This document shows, in pieces, positions 24,877 to 36,199 of a stretch of DNA of 64,000 nucleotides. The DNA lies in assembly GCA_951230915.1 (NCBI GenBank), contig OX579641.1, positions 558,001 to 622,000 on the forward strand, in the 5' to 3' direction. How positions within the stretch are numbered: the first letter of the stretch is position 1; each line of letters starts with the position of its first letter. The notes below the pieces were generated by a model. It made no database searches. It saw only the letters and a list, made by a program, of their open reading frames with translations, and was not told the origin of the DNA. Position numbers and translations under genes: made by a program. The stretch comes from Antitrichia curtipendula (lineage: Eukaryota > Streptophyta > Bryopsida > Hypnales > Leucodontaceae).

Positions 24877-25041
24877 GCTGGTTTGCCAAGCCCCGCAAGA
24901 CGGCACCGCCGCGAATACACTCTTGTGCGCAGCTGGTTTGCCAAGCCCCGCAAGACGGCACCGCCGCGAATACACTCTTGTGCGCAGCTGGTTTGCCAAG
25001 TCCCGCAAGACGGCACCGCCGCGAATACACTCTTGTACGCA
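24877..25041. repeat. Tandem repeat, 55 bp x 3
   Basis: Three nearly identical units starting GCTGGTTTGCCAAGCCCCGC at 24877, 24932 and 24987. GC-rich, in the presumed 5' region of the ParB-methyltransferase gene. It could hold regulatory sites (inference only). Confidence 0.95.
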
Positions 25042-25495
25042 GCTTTGAATTACTCCATGCCGGTAGACTGTGCTTAGATAGGGTTTTGATTTCGAATGCA
25101 CAGTTGATTGTTTGAGTACTTACCTAATTCGTGTTTCGTTGCACAAGCTCGGAGAAATGGCGAGGAGACCGGCTACGAGAAGTGTAGCAATGGGGCTGCA
25201 GGGAAACGACGGAGATGGAAGCGGAAGCAACGACAACGCAGTTGAAGAAGTGGTGGCTGACGTCACGGCCTCTGCAGCAGCTCCAGCCACTGAGGTATCT
25301 TTCCAAAACCCTTATTTCCAAATGTTGTGTCGTGACCGAAATTTTAGGCACCGATTTGAAGAGGACAATGGCTTGTACATGATCAGTAACTGGAACTTGG
25401 GGTCGGTAGACAGATTGAGAAAATAAATTTACCTTATCGGGGCGGCCCCCAGGCGCCAAGCAGAATTCGGATCAGCTGTGGCTTTGTAGCCTCAG

Positions 25496-25511
25496 CCCTC
25501 GGCGCCGAGGG
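25496..25511. repeat. Palindrome copy, CCCTCGGCGCCGAGGG
   Basis: Perfect 16-bp palindrome, first of a series in intron 1 of the ParB-methyltransferase gene. A degenerate relative lies at 25899-25916. Confidence 0.95.
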
Positions 25512-26291
25512 AAAAACCCACGCCCTAGTATTTAATCCAATGAACCCTGGATTCGAACACCGCTTGACTTCGTTACTCCAGTGTATCAGTTCATTGCGAT
25601 TCAAATTTTTTGCTTGCTTCAGCGCCTAGGGGTTTGGTCTTCCAATTCCACTTCTCATTTCAACAGTCACGACTAATTCTAACTACTTATTGATTTCAGA
25701 AATGCATTTGAGTTGGTCGGGGAAAGTAAACAGGGCATCAAAGCATCCGGAGGAGGTCCCTTGACGACATTTGAGGGTCTCGGAGGGCAAGGATAGAAAA
25801 ATTTAATAGGCGATTTTCTACTGTTATGTTACAGTTAGTTTCTAGATAGGCAGCTCGTAGAGGAATTGTTCATATCAATTGAAACCTGTCCGCCCCTTCC
25901 CATCAGCACCGAGGGGAGGATCTCGGCCTACAGGTTTGACGTCCTATTTCTTAAGAATCTGATTATCGGAGAACTAGAAATAACAATCTACACCCTATAA
26001 ACTCAGATTACGTTAATTCTGTCCCAAATGAAATGTGACTTTATATTGCGGTACGGTACCGTATTTGTTTGTATATTTTTTTGAATGCAAGTAAGAGTTT
26101 CTCCCTGGTTCAAAAGGCTATATGTGAAACAGTAAGTGCCGAGGGATGTTGACGACTTCAATGGTTGCAAATTGTAAGACGCTTAGATTGTCGTGCCCCG
26201 CATTGTCGTGCCTTGCATTTCCGTGCCTCGCATTCCCGTGCATCGCGGTGTCGGTCCAAGAATTCCCAGATCAAAAAGTAACAGAACCTAG

Positions 26292-26313
26292 TTGCCCTCG
26301 GCGCCGAGGGCAA
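26292..26313. repeat. Palindrome copy, 22-bp perfect form
   Basis: The 16-bp core CCCTCGGCGCCGAGGG extended by TTG / CAA, giving 22 perfectly palindromic bases. Confidence 0.95.
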
Positions 26314-26423
26314 GAGAATGGCAGATCGTCTTGATCTTCTCGTGTCGCCAGCACCTCATGACCAAATTTGGAGAGCGAACTATTTCGTAAAAAATTTTAA
26401 ATGGTCAGCCCCTGAGGTTCTCA

Positions 26424-26433
26424 TCGGCGCCGA
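26424..26433. repeat. Palindrome core copy, TCGGCGCCGA
   Basis: Ten-base core with the right arm complete (GAGGG) and the left arm changed to CA. Confidence 0.9.
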
Positions 26434-26674
26434 GGGTATGTCCAGTGTCTTGCCCGTTTGATCTGTTCTGGAAAGTTGCAGCTTTGTGTCTGTCGTAATG
26501 CTTGTGGACATTACTTAGTGACATGTAGAATATCTCGGGTTTTTGAGGTTTCTTCTTTCTTAAGCTATATGTTCAGGAACATTCCTGGCTTACTCCTCAA
26601 TTTGCTCATTGTGAACACCATCTTATCAGATATTTCGTTGTGGTTAATCTCGGGTCAAGACGTATATGTATTCA

Positions 26675-26684
26675 TCGGCGCCGA
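26675..26684. repeat. Palindrome core copy, TCGGCGCCGA
   Basis: Same form as the copy at 26424, CATCGGCGCCGAGGGTA. Confidence 0.9.
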
Positions 26685-26842
26685 GGGTAGGGGTGGGATG
26701 ACATGGGGTTAATACAGTACATTAATATTAGTTTAACATCTTCTACAATCTATACTAGCTAATTTTCCACCTTCTAATATCCTCGGTGTTGAAGTTGAAC
26801 TCCATATTTGTTATTTTAGTCAATAGAGGACTACTGGTCTCG

Positions 26843-26862
26843 TACCCTCAGCGCCGAGGGTA
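26843..26862. repeat. Palindrome copy, one mismatch pair
   Basis: TACCCTCAGCGCCGAGGGTA, palindromic over 20 bases except for one position pair. Confidence 0.92.
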
Positions 26863-27417
26863 TGTGTGTTGTGAGTTCGTTCTGATCGTAGAACTATGGT
26901 AGGTCTTACAAGGGCATATGTAATTTCATTCATGAGTTCGCACTTCCTGTATGATCTTGAAATTCACGAAATACATTCATCTACTTGGAGATTAGGAACG
27001 TTTTATCATACTGATTTAAGCAATTGAGTAAGTCGTAATGTGTGTAGTAATTCACTTAGGTTTGACATGCAGTTCATGAAGTAATGTTTTCTCTTATTTG
27101 AATTTAGCAGTGCCATTCTGGAAATTCGTGTTGTTGCGTTGTCCTTCCTGGGTATGAGAATAAAGGTAATTTGTCTATGCTTAATCTGCACCTATCCATT
27201 TGAATTTATCTCGGAACGTTATGGTGATGTAGTAGCTTGAAAGAAACTTCCTGCCCTGCATTTAACAAAATGAGCTCCCGAACTTGGGGAAGGGATTTCT
27301 GTCCCATGTTATCATTATAGCATATTCGGTACTGGCTAGCAGTTATTTCGACAAGTTCAATTTCGGGAATCCTTCTCTATGATTAGATATTGATCTGCAG
27401 AGTTCTTCTTAGTGCAG

Positions 27418-27433
27418 CCCTCGGCGCCAAGGG
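27418..27433. repeat. Palindrome copy, CCCTCGGCGCCAAGGG
   Basis: One mismatch from the 16-bp consensus. Confidence 0.92.
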
Positions 27434-27684
27434 TACTATTGTGGACATGAGGTCTTGACTGAATACTAACGGGATGAGCTGAATCTGTTTAATTGGATGT
27501 GTGTTCTAATTTGAATGATTCTCCAGTTCACCTCCATAGTTCTCGTGGTGACTGACTAATTTCATTTTGTAAGCAAATTCTGGTTTTCCTAGCTAGATAC
27601 TATTGTTTGGAAGTTGTAAATATTGCTTGGTTTTTTGTTTCAATTTCGTTGACCTCTATCTGTGGGGCTCTGCTCCAGGGTTTC

Positions 27685-27698
27685 CCTCGGCGCCGAGG
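27685..27698. repeat. Palindrome copy, CCTCGGCGCCGAGG
   Basis: Fourteen perfect bases, 80 bases before the splice acceptor of exon 2 of the ParB-methyltransferase gene. Confidence 0.93.
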
Positions 27699-30600
27699 CT
27701 AGTTGTTGGGCCGTCCAATTTGGTATCCTCTCATTCATATACTTCACTTTATCATTGCATTTTCTGTTTTCTATTCAGGTGGAGGCTTGTTTAGAACAAA
27801 TGGAGACTCAATTTGTTTTAGAGCGTGTCACCTCTGGAGGTGGAGTTCCGGAGGGAAACTCAATTGACCAAGACATGGAGGAGACCGGAGAGGAGTACAA
27901 ATCCGAGGACGCGTTTAGGAGAGCACAGAAAGTCAACTCCGTTGCGTCCATTGCCGAATTGAGATTAAAACCTCATTCCATATCTCGGCTAAGGATCCCA
28001 TTGTGCCGTCTTGCTTCAATGCCAATGGTTAGGCCTGCGCTTCAGTGTGATCTCACGAAATTGGAACAGGAGTTCGTGCACGGCTACAGAGATGGATCGT
28101 GCGTTTTTTATGTGTCAGTTACTAACGAGCAGGGTGAGACTGAGCAGGTGTCTGATGCAGAAAAAGAGGCATGGGGACCATTGTGGAATGAAGAAAACGA
28201 GATCTTCAACTCCCACCTCAATGCAACTCCAGGATTGCATCATTTTCAGAACTCCAAGTTCTTCGTCTGTGATGGTAACCATAGACTGCTGTCATGGACT
28301 TCTTATATTAAGAAGCACCATGGCCTCGACAGAGATTGGCATATTTCTGTCGATTCCATAGTTCTTGAGACGAAGGGAAAGATTGGTGATGTCATGCACG
28401 CCATGCACGACATCAACAAGTAAGTTCATCATTTCATTGTATATTTTTTTGGTTGTCCTCTGTTATTATTTAGGTACAATTTAACGACTTCATTTTATAT
28501 TGCAGGCATACAGAAAATTCATTCATCAAAACTAGCCTTGTTCACACGTTGTATCGTGTTTGCAAGTACGGGCTGTTGCCATTGGAGAAGTTCTATGAGC
28601 ACTTGAGTGACACTGAGATGACCCAGTGCCAAACAAATCTTCGAAAGAGTTGGTACTCGATGTCGGTTGAAGTCTTCACTTCATTTATCTTCCGGGTAAG
28701 TAGAGTCATTCAACATAATCTTTTTTTTGTTTTTCTATTGTATTTTGCTCAAAGCATTCTATATCGGAATTAACTTATGGTTATGTTGTTTCCAGTACAA
28801 GATAGCGGCAGCATTTGATGTTGCTGTTAGGCTCTACAAGGAAGAAACACCGGAGGAGGATCAATCAGAGGAGGGCGTCTTGGCTGCTATGAAATTAGGT
28901 ACAAAGGAAAAGACATCGAAATTGATTCAGAAGTTGGGGAGTTAACAGCCGTTGCCAATCCCAATCTTGGAAACGAATGGCTTCAAGAGGTATGACGACA
29001 TTGCCTACAATCACATTTTTATGTTCTTCTCTTATCATATACTCGGACCTCTAACTCCATGTAACTTGTGCTTCAGATTGAGCGTCACTGGAGCTCCAAC
29101 ATCACTCCGGAAATGACCTTGGAGAAATTGCAGTTGATTGCAACTTGCAACGTTAGCCGGGAACAAAAGGTGAAGTGGTTGCGTTGGTGGAATTCATCCA
29201 TTCAAACCAGAGAAGCAAGGCGCTTTCCATTGAAGCCAGTAGGAGAGACTGAGTTAAGGTCCTTCTTGGCAAAGGCCTACTGGTATGCAGGGGTAAGTAC
29301 TTCCCTTTCATTTTTTCTATTATTTAATCATATCATTGTCGTATTATGTAGTGCATGACGTTGTGAAATGCTGATTGCAACGGAATCTTGCATTGTTTGC
29401 ATATGTCTAATTACCTCATATGATTGCACAGATTGAAGAGGTGGGAATTGAAATGTTCGATAACATTGTGAAGAAGGACCAGCTCACGTTGTCAATGGAC
29501 TCTCCCCAAGAGCCTGACAACTTTGCAGATTATATTGAGGCATGGAGAATTCGAGTCTGGAACCATGCATTCTTGACTCAGTTCCGAGGACACGATGTCT
29601 TCAGGAAGTCGGATGACTTTAGAAAACACAAAGGCTCCGATCTTGTTGTCAAACGTGTAGTTTACCGGTACGACTTCCATTTCGTGTTGTCACTGCGGTA
29701 TGCTTATTTAGACTTGTCAATTTCTGACCTTGAGGCAATATTCCTTCTCACTTTCTATGCTTTGTACAGGTATTTTAAATATGAGCTGCTACCAAAGGGA
29801 GCAATCGCAAAGCGTGACCTACCTCCTTTTCTTGGAACGTGGCTAGATGTCTCTTCCGAGCACTGCATGTTTTCACCGGCGCAATTACGTTGGTAGACGA
29901 GTTCGCACCTCAAATCCGGTGCATGGTATTTAGATTGTCCACCGGAGTTCACGCCACTGCCTGAAGAGCACATCAAGCAGGCGATCAACTCTCATGAGGT
30001 CGTCGTAGAATTTGATGAGTTTGCCGACCTTGATGATGATGCGAAGGCCAAAGCTATTAAGCGGAGAGAGGAGTCTGACAAGAAGATTGCATTGAAGAAC
30101 TTGGAGGCGGTGGACAAGGCCAAGGAGAAGATCACCAGGAAAGCACAAAAACTTGTTGAGACAGAGAATGCACCAGCAGCGGAGAAGACCAAGGGAAAGA
30201 AGGCAAGGGAGCAAATTCCGCCTTCATCATCAAAAGATGAGGGCTCCCAGCACCAGCGTTCTGTCTCGCGTCGCACCAAGCGTGATGCTCAATATGCTTC
30301 CCTCAGCGAAGAGGGAATGCAGCATGGGCCATCAGCTGTGGAATATCTCAATGACTCAGAGATTTCCATCTCTGAGTTCATTGTCAATTACTCTCTTGCA
30401 GATGTAATTGCTGATCCTCTGCCCAAGGTGTATAGTGACATCCTAGATTTCATTGATAAGGTTAGCAGTTATACATGCCTTTCACCTTTTTTTTGTGATT
30501 TGGTTCTTGAGCTTTATTACTCTGTTTTGAGCTTCAGTCGTCTGACCTTTAAAAATCTGTTGCAGCACAAAGGGGACAAGCAGCGCTTCTTCAAAGGAGC

Positions 30601-32163
30601 CAGAAGTGATAAACCGCGGATTGACCTGATTATTGCAGACATGCCAGAGGGTTTGCCGGTCCCAAATTTGTCGATGCCTGCAACCAGCGTTCCAAAGTGG
30701 AATATGGACACACCTTCTTGGTTAGAGGCAATTTTTGAGTTTGCGGATGGTCATCTACAGGATGATGGAGCTCTAATTGTTATTTATCCCTTGAGGACCA
30801 TTACGAAGGCTACTATTTTGAAGTATGGTAGTACATACTCTTTTGAGAAGATGAAGGACTAGTGGGGAATGAATTGGTTACATCTAGCCTTGCCTGTTTC
30901 TACTTCAAGAACGGTATATTCATTATGCATTTCGATTTCAAACTCAGTTATTTCCTATTATTGTTTTTGGGTGAAGTCAATTTCCTTAATAGTTCAATTT
31001 TGGCATTGTCAGTTCTACCGCAATGTACTTTATGTTTCCCGTTATTTTTGAATTGTATGCCTCTACATATTTCAGTCTATAATGATTTTTAGAATAAGCT
31101 TGTAGTTTATGTCTATGCATTTGTGATGGACTGATTCTCTCCCTATCTCATCATTCTTGCAGACACAACACTTTGGCATTATGCTGTTGGTGAGGAACTT
31201 GCCTGGAGTTGGTCCTTCTAAATTCAAATTTCAACCATGCCCAAGGCTGAAGGAATTAGGGATAGATGTAGCTGTTGATGATGTTCTTCAGAATTTCACA
31301 AAGAAGGAGACTTTGACCATGGACAGCAAGTTCAACCTTTGGAGAGGGGCCCGAGAGAAGGATCCCCGATTCCTTCAGATGTTGATAGAGGCATCAACAC
31401 TTCCCAATGACGTTGTTATCGACTGCACTGCTGCAACAGGTCATTCCAGTTGCCTTTACAATCTAATTTTTGTAATCTAGATTTTCATATTCTCTTTTAT
31501 TCCTTATGAATGCTCTAGTAACTAAATTTTTTCTGTTCTTGGGATTAGGAGCCTCCATCCACGCTTGTAGGATCCTCAGCAGGCACATTGTTGCACTTGA
31601 AGAAGATAAGGCAATCTTCGATGCAATTTTGGCCCCAATGATTCGCTCAGTTCTAGATGTTTCAACATCAGCTGCAATAGTCATACTAGGTTCTGACGAT
31701 GAAGATGCAGTGGAAGTTGAAGTCCCACACATCGTGAAGAAATCTCGTTTCAGTAAGTAAGTCTATCCAAGCTTGCATTTTCTTTCCCAATTGATATGTG
31801 TAGTTCTAATCCATTGTTTATGTTTCCTTTACCTTTATGATATATGTTTGTTTTATCAAAAATGTGATATTCAATCCATTTCTAATAATCTATTTTTTTT
31901 TTGGCAGCATGATCTCTAATGCGGCAACTCATCGTCCCTTCTTCACTTTACCTGGATTTTTCCCAAGCCCAGAGAAGTCCTTTGTGTTGCCATTGTATGT
32001 AGAGGCTTTACCTTCGACATTTGCCTCTCAGAGACATTTTCCTATACGGAAGAAGTCTAAAACTGTAGACCCTAAAGTTCTGCAGTTTGTAGATGAGACA
32101 GCCCTAGAGGCAGAGGAGGAGACTTCATCCACTGATAGTAGTGACCACTCTCACTCTAGGTGA

Positions 32164-32630
32164 CTCTATTTCTAATTGCTATGCAGTTGTTTGATTTTAT
32201 TTCATCGTTTATTATATGTTGTTTTCTGTCATTCCATGATAAGTATCTCCTAAATCCAAATCAACGACAAATGATTATATGTTGAACTTCATATCACTTG
32301 GAAGTACTAAAATTTAAAAATTAAACCCAAATTTTGATTTAGAATAGAAACCGCATTTTATAAGCTATATTGCACTAGTTGGACCAAAATTTGGAAGGCA
32401 TCATTTTTATGGATGAAATTCACATCATCAGTTAACAACAATAAGTACCTAGATATTACTACAATGGTGATTTATTTGAAATCGAATGAGGTTGATCTAT
32501 TCAGATTTAGATTTTTAAAATCAATTTTAGTACCTACATACTAACATGAACCTATTCCCGTGGATTTTTAGATGGAATTGTATGCTCACAGGATGACAGG
32601 CTCACGGTCACACGCTCACAGATTAGCAAT
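32164..32630. other. 3' flank of the cargo gene, no gene seen
   Basis: AT-rich, presumably the 3' UTR and terminator of the ParB-methyltransferase gene. Nothing else recognised. Confidence 0.5.
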
Positions 32631-32634
32631 TCTG

Positions 32635-32778
32635 CCCTCGGCATCGAGGAGAACCCTTTAGCACCGAGGGGGAGCCCCTCGGGGCCGAGGAGAGCTTCCC
32701 AACGCCCAAAAAAGTAAACAAACACTGATAAACACATCATTTCCCCCCTCCTTGGGAACTCCCCTTGGCCCCGAGGGG
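32635..32778. repeat. Cluster of degenerate palindromes downstream of the cargo gene
   Basis: CCCTCGGCATCGAGGA (32635), CCCCTCGGGGCCGAGG (32675) and CCCCTTGGCCCCGAGGGG (32761). A further partial copy, CCCTCGGAGGATGGG, lies near 32950. Confidence 0.85.
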
Positions 32779-32796
32779 AGACCCCAAGCAAAAGAA

Positions 32797-32882
32797 AATT
32801 AAAAATTAAAAAATTAAAAAATTAAAAAATTAAAAAAAAAAAATTAAAAATTAAAAATTTTAAAAAAATTTTAAAAAATAAT

Positions 32883-32911
<29 letters not shown>
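32797..32911. repeat. Low-complexity (AAATTAAA)n and (TA)n tract
   Basis: Irregular AAAAATTAAAA repeats followed by about 13 TA dinucleotides. Confidence 0.95.
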
Positions 32912-32913
<2 letters not shown>

Positions 32914-33107
32914 TTATTTATTTATTTATTCTTGTTTGCTTGAGGGCTGCCCTCGGAGGATGGGAGCCAAGCAACAAAATAAAAGTGATTATAAAATTTT
33001 TAATTTAAATAAAACAAATTTATTCGATTTTAAATAAATTCTAATTAATCACCACTTTTTTTCTTCAAATCTAAAAATGTCTAATAAATAGTACATCAAG
33101 GTTGTTC

Positions 33108-33168
33108 AAAGGACCATGGTAATAGGTCCACGGCAATAGATCCACGGTAATAGGTTCATGGAAAAAAT
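33108..33168. repeat. MULE subterminal repeats, right
   Basis: Three copies of GGTAATAGGTCCACGG-like sequence, the inverse of the left set at 18280-18405. Confidence 0.8.
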
Positions 33169-33233
33169 TACTAAAGTTTACCAAGCATAATAAAATTTGA
33201 TCAAATTTTTTTGATGAAAACTTATAAAATTTG

Positions 33234-33279
33234 TACGCTCACAGGCTCATGCTCGCACGCTCACAAAATAGCAACCCTG
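33234..33279. repeat. MULE right terminal inverted repeat
   Basis: Inverse of 18122-18167; read inward it begins CAGGGTTGCTATTTTGTGAG. Confidence 0.9.
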
Positions 33280-33289
33280 TAACACCATA
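33280..33289. repeat. Target site duplication, right copy
   Basis: TAACACCATA immediately after the MULE terminus; identical to 18112-18121. Confidence 0.93.
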
Positions 33290-36194
33290 TACACCGGCGA
33301 ACACTTGGGCACAACACAACCTATACCAATTCAAAGAGGCACCATCCAAGGCAACACATTAAGTCCATACTTATTTTTAATCTTCTTAGAACCACTTCTA
33401 AGATGACTACAAAGAAGTAACAATGGATATTCATTTGGTACTTCCAAAATAAATATAAGCTCGGCGGCATATGTAGATGATCTTGTAGCAATAGCAAATA
33501 AACTACAATCATTACAAATCCAATTGGACAAACTTGACAAATATTGCAAATGGGCCGGAATGGATCTAGGAGTCCAAAAGTGTGTTGTCACAAGATGCCC
33601 AAATAAATCAAAAACTAAACCCAAAAATTTTAAAGCCCAAATACAAAACCAAAACATTAAATATAGAAACCAATCACTACCAATTCTACACCAACACTAT
33701 AAGAAACCCATATTTTAGGTGCCGTTTTGAAATTTTTTCAGACGGATTTTAGGTGATGTCAAAAAGAACAAATTGTATTTTTTTGTCAATAATCATGTCC
33801 AATATAACATCTGGATGTTATATTGGACATGATTATTGACAAAAAAGTACAATTCGTTTTTTTTGACATCACCTAAAATCTGTCTGAAAAAATTTCAAAA
33901 TGGCACCTAAAACGCGGGTTTCTTATAGTGCAAAATGAACCCTATGCATATCTAGGTATACAAATAGTCCCCTCTTTAAAATGGAAACTTCAAACACACA
34001 TCACAACAAGTAAAGTGATAGATCAATGTAAAAAACTAATACACTGCCCAGCAACAATCAAACAAAAAATAAACATGGTAGACACCGTTATTAGAGCAGG
34101 TATAGCCTATAGCTTCTACATAGTCCCATACTCACTATCAACCATAAAAAATCTAGATAAAAAAATTATCGGAACACAAAAAATGTTATGTGGACTACCA
34201 AAATGTACTGCAAATATAATAACTCAACTTCTGCATGAATTATTTGGGCTTGAAGCCTTCTCACTAAAAAATGCTTACCTAAGATGTATTAGGGAACAAC
34301 TTAGAAATGCATTAAATGACATTGGACTAGTCGGCTAGATACAATATACAAAGGATTAATCCATCATATATTAGCTAAACACGGTGGAGCAGAAGACATA
34401 CCACGCATTAAATATCACGATTGTATTCGAACACCTACCACTAGAACCTTATTTCTATTGAAAAAAGCCGGAGGAATCCATCTTAAAAGCGTTGAAGAGA
34501 ACTTCCAACTCCATATGATTGAACTAGAATCAAAATGGAGATCACAAGCCATAGTTACCTTACCACATTTAAACCCCACATTATCTCTTAAATTACTACA
34601 CAAGTTGCTAATACATAACATATTTCAAATAAAACACATCACTCTCCCAAATGGCACAAATCTAATGTCTCCAGAGGATTTTAAAATTTACTACAAAATC
34701 CCAACTAAATTAGAAAAAAGTGCACTTCACATAGCCGAACAACTTTTCTGCCACCCAAAATGCACCCCGAATTGCCCTACACCTTGTCAGAGACACCCAA
34801 GAGCATGCACACTAAAAGCAAGATACATATCAAATAATCAAGAGTTAATTCCAAGAACCATAATAAATCCTCCACAACTACAATTATTGCAACAACCACA
34901 ATTACCAACTCCACCACCTCACATAAAAAACAACCCAAGCAGATTTCCCATTCACACCATACTAGAATACAAAATCAACAAGACAAAAGATAAATACAAA
35001 ATTACAAAAGAATATAATACTTATTTATGCCAATGGTCACTTACAAATAATGTAATTTATAACAAATGGATACAACAACAAGATCTCTTTCCTCCAAACC
35101 TACCATCCGTCAGCAAACATAACACTAATTTTCTAAAAGATTATTATACTCTCCACCCACATAGAAATTACAAAAATATAATTAATACATTCTTTATCCA
35201 ATCCCAAGAGAAAGATACAAGATATATACCACCACCTACAAATATACCATTAGCACACATTTCCATAATTGAGTGCAATCCTGAAAAAGATATAATTGCT
35301 CAAAACAATACAATACGCACACAAAACGAACTAAACCATATATATGACAACACAGGTAAACATATTACTACCATTACAACCGCAAGACTAAAATGGCTAT
35401 GGCAACAATATAACATAGCAATACATAATACACATGGTTTAGTACCACTCACACAATCTTTTGAAACTGAGGTAGTATGGCTATATTAAAGATACAAATA
35501 CCAAACCTCCAGCAAAAATCCTACAAGAAATCCACACCACCTTTTACCTGTTGACATCCTCAACTCTCTCACAACAACATTTAACATATTCCATTCATAT
35601 TTCTCCTCACTAGTTTCATGTTCGACATTAATCAATAAATTTTACTCACCATTTGCAAGAGACAAAGTTTTGGGGTCACTTGGTTCCGCATTCCAATACA
35701 AATGGATAGGTAATGGATACATTCACCTACCCAATGAAGAGATGGTTCAACAAGCAATACATTGGGCAAGATTAGCAACTAAAAATGACCCTAACACCTC
35801 CACCATCCTAGTTATACCTGACATCAATTGGTACGAAAACCTCTCCCCATACATAGGTCCATTTCCAGACACTCATGTTATTACACACTTTGCAGCTGAT
35901 ATCATTATCTACAAAGACCCAACAATCCTTTTGAAACCAAATAAATTAAATATAGAACCACTAGCAGTACACATTTTATGCATTCACCACCACAATTACA
36001 GTTTTGGCACATCAAACCAAATGGAAGAACTCAAAACATTAATAATTCAACAAAATATACCACAAAGCTATACACAAATTGCCTTGCCTACACCTCCCAA
36101 TACAATAGTAAACAGAAATAAAAAGTGGAACAAACTCATCTATCCACACCACAACAATCCAACTTATACAAACTCTACAAATACCAAATTATAA
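33290..36194 (+). pseudogene. LINE reverse transcriptase C-terminal half and following Cys-rich region
   Basis: Continues the RT broken at 18121: PIPIQRGTIQGNTLSPYLF, then the catalytic AAYVDDLVAIAN (about 33460-33490, YVDD box), CKWAGMDLGVQKC, and after the foldback insertion YAYLGIQIVPSLKW. Next comes TVIRAGIAYSFYIVPYS (thumb), and further on a Cys/His-rich CHPKCTPNCPTPCQRHPRAC (about 34750-34810). A frame change occurs near 34335. From 34458 to 36194 a single frame is open except for one TAA at 35487-35489. The segment after 34900 is not recognised. Confidence 0.82.
33695..33930. mobile_element. CACTA-type foldback MITE, 236 bp
   Basis: Starts CACTATAAGAAACCC and ends with the exact inverse GGGTTTCTTATAGTG. 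The two halves are almost completely self-complementary around 33810. CAA flanks both sides (33692-33694 and 33931-33933) as a 3-bp target duplication. It sits in the LINE RT reading frame. Confidence 0.93.
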
Positions 36195-36199
36195 AATAA

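Larger units (their letters stand above)
25157..32163 (+). pseudogene. ParB/Srx-like domain fused to beta-ordered DNA methyltransferase, MULE cargo
   Basis: Eleven GT-AG exons: 25157-25294, 27779-28419, 28506-28695, 28796-28989, 29077-29292, 29432-29667, 29770-30460, 30566-30913, 31163-31439, 31549-31756 and 31908-32163. Together about 1,131 codons, ending in TGA. Residues ~100-300 form a ParB/Srx-like domain: IPLCRLASM, VRPALQCDLTKLEQEF, the signature CDGNHRLLSW (Asp about 211), then HDINKHTENSF. A coiled, Lys/Glu-rich linker follows (exon 7). The methyltransferase has motif IV first (IDLIIADMPEGLP, about 794), then LQDDGALIVIYP and FGIMLLVRN, and the SAM-binding motif I last (DVVIDCTAATGASIHACR, about 970) with RHIVALEED. 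That is beta-class order, as in phage ParB-methylase proteins. The likely role is adenine or cytosine-N4 DNA methylation. Lesions are a one-base deficit in exon 4 (about 28900) and in-frame TAG at 29894-29896 and 30860-30862. Motif IV is DMPE rather than DPPY, so activity is uncertain. Confidence 0.78.
18122..33279. mobile_element. 15.2-kb Mutator-like (MULE) transposon carrying ParB-methyltransferase cargo
   Basis: The termini are inverted repeats. The left starts CAGCGGTGCTAGATTGTGAG; the right, read inward, starts CAGGGTTGCTATTTTGTGAG. They match at 39 of the first 46 positions. A perfect 10-bp direct repeat, TAACACCATA, flanks it (18112-18121 and 33280-33289), within the 8-11 bp range of MULEs. 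Inside are a minus-strand transposase (18590-22626), a small plus-strand spliced gene (24030-24760), and a long plus-strand ParB/methyltransferase gene (25157-32163). It also holds subterminal repeats and a GC-rich palindrome family. It inserted into the LINE RT domain. All three exons of transposase coding contain isolated stops, so this copy is probably not autonomous now. Confidence 0.92.

Noticed and set aside
24877..25041. Possible CRISPR-like direct repeats
   Set aside because: Units are contiguous 55-bp tandem copies without distinct spacers, in a eukaryotic transposon.
28796..28989. A tiny extra intron to explain the frame change in exon 4 of the cargo gene
   Set aside because: No plausible GT-AG pair removes the right number of bases without losing coding sequence; a one-base deletion is simpler.
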